From contig JAPXMM010000094.1 of the NCBI GenBank assembly GCA_033809015.1, forward strand, positions 1 to 9,932: 9,932 bases of DNA, written 5' to 3'. The notes beneath the pieces are model-generated. The model was given only the letters and a program-made list of their open reading frames with translations, was not told where the DNA came from and searched no databases. This DNA comes from DTU049 sp033809015 (GTDB taxonomy: Bacteria > Bacteroidota > Bacteroidia > Bacteroidales > DTU049). Below, piece by piece: positions 6,919-9,932 of the stretch (position 1 is the stretch's first letter; each line of letters opens with the position of its first letter). A program made the position numbers and the translations under genes.

Positions 6919-9480
6919 TTATAACTCATCTATATTAGCATCTTGATCGATTGTAACATCAGTTTCATCAATATTTAGATTATCTTCTTCTATTTCATTA
7001 ATGGAACTATTGTCAATATCATGAGCTATCTTAGCTACAGAAGCTATGTCATCATCACTGTTTAAATTAATTATTCTAACACCTTGAGTTACCCTATTTA
7101 GTAATGGAATATTTGAAATATTTAATCTAATACCAATGCCATTTTTAGTTATTATCATAATATCATCATCTTCATTAGTAACATCAATAATGCTAATTAG
7201 ATTACCTGTTTTATCAGTAGTATTCATAGCTTTTATACCTTTAGCACCACGGTGAGTTTTGCGATATGCAGATAATAATGAACGTTTACCATAACCTTTC
7301 TCAGAAATAACCAAGATTTGTTGATTTTCATTTTCCAATGCCACCATACCTATCACTTTATCAGTACTAGAATTGAGAGAAAGTGCTTTTACACCAGTAG
7401 CTGTCCTACCCATGGGGCGTACTTCTTCTTCATTAAATCTAACAGCTTTACCTTCACTAGTAGCCACAAATATTTCAGAATTACCATGTGTGAGTGCTAC
7501 TTTTAAAAGATTGTCATCATCTCGAATACCTAAAGCTATGATGCCACTATTGCGTGGACGTGCATAAAAAGTCAAACTAGTCTTTTTAATTATTCCATTA
7601 TTTGTTATGAAAATAACATAATCATCTTTTATAGCATCAGTATTTTCTAAATTTTTGGTATTGATAATTGTTTGAATTTTATCATCAGCATCAATGGCTA
7701 TCAAGTTTTGAATAGGTTTACCTTTAGCATTACGAGCTGCTTCTGGTATTTCAAAAACTCTCAACCAATAGACTTTACCTTTTTTAGTAAAAAGTAGTAA
7801 ATAATCATGATTAGTGGCAATATAAATATTTTCTATAAAATCTTCATTTCTTATATCTGAAGCAATTTTGCCCTTACCACCTCTATTTTGACTACGATAA
7901 TCACTCAGTTTTGTACGTTTTATATAGCCCAGATGTGATATAGTAATGACTACAGGTTCATCAGCTATCAAATCTTCAATTCTAACATTTTTGCCATGAA
8001 CATCGATTTCTGTGCGAGGTTTGTCATTATATTTTTGTTTAATTTCTAAAAGCTCATCTTTTATTATTTGCATCTGTAGGTCTAAATTACTCAAGACGTC
8101 TTTTAGATAAGTGATTTTTTTCATTAATTCATCATATTCACTTTCTAATTTATCTCGTTCTAATCCTGTCAATGTTCGTAGACGCATATCTACAATAGCA
8201 GTAGCTTGGATATCAGAAAAATCGAAACGTTCCATCAAATTAGCTTTTGCTATATCAACAGTTTCACTAGCTCTGATGATAGCAATGACCTCATCTATAA
8301 AGTCTAAGGCTTTTAGTAGTCCTTGCAGAATATGAGCTCTTTTCTCAGCTTCGTTAAGTTCATATTTAGATCTACGAATAATAACTTCATGACGATGCTC
8401 TACATAATAGTGAATTAGCTGAATGAGATTCAATGTTTCTGGCTTTCCATTAACAAGAGCAATATTATTAATACTAAAAGAAGATTGTAGTGGACTAAAC
8501 TTATATAAAGAATTGAGAATGACATTAGCATTAGCATCACGACGCAGGTCTATTACTACACGAATACCTTCTCTATCAGATTCATCACGAATATCAGTGA
8601 TACCATCGATTTTTTTAGATTCTACTAAATCAGCTATTTTTTGAACCAGATCACTTTTATTTACCTGATAAGGTATGCTAGAGATTATAATTTGTGATTT
8701 ATTATTATTTTCTACAAACTCGGCTTCACCACGTATCACTACTCTACCTCTTCCAGTTTTATAAGCTTCTATTACTCCATCAATACCATAAATCAAGCCA
8801 CCTGTTGGGAAATCAGGTCCTTTAATGTAGTTCATTAATTCTTCGACTGTTATATCTCTATTATCGATATAAGCTATAATACCATCTACAACTTCGCCAA
8901 GATTATGAGGTGGCATATTTGTAGCCATACCTACCGCAATACCAGATGAGCCATTAAGGAGCAAATTAGGAATTTTAGAAGGTAAAACCATAGGTTCACG
9001 AAGTGAATCATCAAAATTATTTTGAAAATCTACGGTGTCTTTTTCTAAATCAGCAAGCATTTCTTCAGCTAATTTACTTAATCTAGCTTCTGTATAACGC
9101 ATTGCTGCAGGGCTATCTCCATCTATAGAACCGAAATTACCTTGTCCTTCAACTAATGGGTAACGCATAGACCAGGGTTGAGCTAAACGAACCATAGCAT
9201 CATAAACAGATGAATCGCCATGTGGATGATATTTACCTAATACCTCACCTACAATACGAGCACTTTTCTTAGTTGGCCTATTAGAATACAATCCCAACTC
9301 GTACATACCAAATAAAACACGTCTATGTACTGGTTTTAACCCATCACGTACATCTGGTAGAGCTCTAGAAACTATTACAGACATAGAATAGTTAATATAA
9401 GCAGTCTTCATGTGCTCTTCTATGTTAATATCAAAAATTTGCCCACCTCCTTGAGTTAATTCATTTTCTTCATTATCCAT
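6919..9480 (-). CDS. gyrA: DNA gyrase subunit A
   Basis: GyrA (853 residues) is the breakage-reunion subunit of gyrase, which with GyrB introduces negative supercoils using ATP. The N-terminal domain carries the catalytic Tyr129 in AAMRYTEARL, equivalent to E. coli Tyr122. The quinolone region GDSSVYD has Ser90 and Asp94 at the positions of E. coli Ser83 and Asp87, the sensitive-type residues. A coiled-coil/tower region follows, then a C-terminal beta-pinwheel opened by the GyrA box QNRGGKG (531-537). The box supports GyrA rather than ParC, although the second residue is Asn instead of the usual Arg. A second, degenerate blade motif reads THRGAKG. The last 34 residues contain 13 Asp/Glu and no Lys/Arg; acidic GyrA tails modulate supercoiling in E. 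coli. The first ATG is supported by a -7 box 22 bases upstream. gyrB is not in the window. Confidence 0.97.
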   Translation of the reverse strand: MDNEENELTQGGGQIFDINIEEHMKTAYINYSMSVIVSRALPDVRDGLKPVHRRVLFGMYELGLYSNRPTKKSARIVGEVLGKYHPHGDSSVYDAMVRLAQPWSMRYPLVEGQGNFGSIDGDSPAAMRYTEARLSKLAEEMLADLEKDTVDFQNNFDDSLREPMVLPSKIPNLLLNGSSGIAVGMATNMPPHNLGEVVDGIIAYIDNRDITVEELMNYIKGPDFPTGGLIYGIDGVIEAYKTGRGRVVIRGEAEFVENNNKSQIIISSIPYQVNKSDLVQKIADLVESKKIDGITDIRDESDREGIRVVIDLRRDANANVILNSLYKFSPLQSSFSINNIALVNGKPETLNLIQLIHYYVEHRHEVIIRRSKYELNEAEKRAHILQGLLKALDFIDEVIAIIRASETVDIAKANLMERFDFSDIQATAIVDMRLRTLTGLERDKLESEYDELMKKITYLKDVLSNLDLQMQIIKDELLEIKQKYNDKPRTEIDVHGKNVRIEDLIADEPVVITISHLGYIKRTKLSDYRSQNRGGKGKIASDIRNEDFIENIYIATNHDYLLLFTKKGKVYWLRVFEIPEAARNAKGKPIQNLIAIDADDKIQTIINTKNLENTDAIKDDYVIFITNNGIIKKTSLTFYARPRNSGIIALGIRDDDNLLKVALTHGNSEIFVATSEGKAVRFNEEEVRPMGRTATGVKALSLNSSTDKVIGMVALENENQQILVISEKGYGKRSLLSAYRKTHRGAKGIKAMNTTDKTGNLISIIDVTNEDDDIMIITKNGIGIRLNISNIPLLNRVTQGVRIINLNSDDDIASVAKIAHDIDNSSINEIEEDNLNIDETDVTIDQDANIDEL

Positions 9481-9502
9481 AAAAATAGTGTATATTTATT
9501 TG

Positions 9503-9533
9503 CAAATTTACTAAAAATATATCATAAGATAAA
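9503..9533 (-). promoter_or_regulatory. Probable gyrA promoter: TTTA-N19-TAAATTTG
   Basis: On the minus strand an exact -7 box (TAAATTTG, 9510-9503) is preceded at 19 bases by TTTA (9533-9530), one base off the -33 TTTG. The box ends 22 bases before the gyrA start codon, giving a short leader of AT-rich sequence. Confidence 0.5.
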
Positions 9534-9684
9534 ATAAAGAAATGGTTCTTTTACAAAAAATGTTGCTAATTATATTTACTCGAATATTGATGCCTATTTT
9601 ATTATTTATATCTATATTATAAATTTTTGACCAAAGAATAAGGAATTAGTTTAAACAATTTTGTAAGAACTAATTTTTGAAAGG

Positions 9685-9706
9685 TATAACTCTAATTAGA
9701 GCTATA
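9685..9706. repeat. 22-base imperfect palindrome, possible operator
   Basis: The sequence is a 12-base perfect palindrome (CTCTAATTAGAG, 9690-9701) with flanking TATA arms on both sides and a single A/C mismatch pair. It lies between two divergent promoters, a plausible place for a dimeric regulator. In DNA this AT-rich such a palindrome can arise by chance, so this is only a candidate. Confidence 0.25.
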
Positions 9707-9791
9707 ATTTTAAATATTTAAAAGTGATAAAAGGGTGGGAGAGGGGGGCAATAGAAGGTTCTGTTTTATTTTTAAAATGTTAAAATATTCA

Positions 9792-9823
9792 TATGCTAAT
9801 ATTTTAAAAATATATTACCTTTG
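9792..9823 (+). promoter_or_regulatory. Probable promoter of the right-edge gene: TATG-N20-TACCTTTG
   Basis: TACCTTTG (9816-9823), followed by CA, is an exact and very typical Bacteroidota -7 element. TATG, one base off TTTG, lies 20 bases upstream. The box ends 16 bases before the ATG at 9840, with an A-rich leader and no Shine-Dalgarno. Confidence 0.55.
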
Positions 9824-9839
9824 CAACAAAATTTTAAAT

Positions 9840-9932
9840 ATGAAAGATATAGTATCAAACCTCCAAGAGCACCTCTCACAAGGCAAACAACTAAATTTAG
9901 AATTCCTCAATAATCTCTACAATAGGATGAAA
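9840..9932 (+). CDS. N-terminus of an unidentified rightward gene, cut by the window edge
   Basis: An ATG at 9840 opens a frame that runs 31 codons to the edge without a stop, beginning MKDIVSNLQEHL and continuing with LNLEFLNNLYNRMK. Composition is polar and helical (Gln, Asn, Leu, Glu), without a signal peptide, so the product is probably cytoplasmic. A well-formed -7 box 16 bases upstream supports this start. The fragment is too short for me to name a family. The gene is transcribed away from gyrA. Confidence 0.6.
   Translation, partial: MKDIVSNLQEHLSQGKQLNLEFLNNLYNRMK

Larger units (their letters stand above)
9481..9839. other. Divergent intergenic region between gyrA and the right-edge gene
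   Basis: These 359 bases hold the two divergent promoters and no convincing gene. Inside are a 26-codon hydrophobic open frame (9542-9622, plus strand), a weak 8-bp inverted repeat with a short T-run (9644-9651 with 9668-9675), a 22-base imperfect palindrome (9685-9706) and an isolated G-rich purine tract (9733-9748). I see no tRNA, CRISPR or riboswitch signature. Confidence 0.6.

Overview
The window is AT-rich (roughly 30% G+C by eye) chromosomal sequence from a member of the Bacteroidota. The evidence is threefold. The proteins (a Rho with a long N-terminal insertion, an S41 protease, a secreted TPR protein, GyrA) look like Bacteroidota versions. Shine-Dalgarno sequences are absent before the start codons. 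Nearly every gene start has the phylum-specific -7 promoter box TAnnTTTG just upstream. I cannot place it to genus; the low G+C and the decayed insertion sequence would fit a free-living or a host-associated lineage.

Layout. On the minus strand from the left edge: the first 14 codons of an unidentified gene (1-44), then an S41 C-terminal processing protease (165-1739). On the plus strand: rho (1993-3777), with a perfect TTTG-N19-TAnnTTTG promoter and a leader of about 140 nt. Directly behind rho lies a decayed IS1595/ISXO2-type transposase (3795-4319) of distinctly higher G+C, then AT-rich spacer and a 20-bp perfect inverted repeat that can terminate transcription from both sides. On the minus strand again: rubredoxin (4516-4680) behind a short-chain dehydrogenase (4725-5477), probably one transcript; a terminator; a secreted TPR-repeat protein (5633-6853); and gyrA (6919-9480). 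A 359-base divergent intergenic region follows, holding a G-rich tract and two weak inverted repeats. Then comes the start of a rightward gene of unknown function (9840 to the edge).

The genes are mostly housekeeping: transcription termination (Rho), DNA topology (GyrA), envelope proteolysis (S41), and a small redox pair (SDR plus rubredoxin). I do not see a new defence, mobile or biosynthetic system. The points most worth a second look are the charge-segregated, repeat-bearing disordered region in Rho, its long leader, and the dead transposase next to it.
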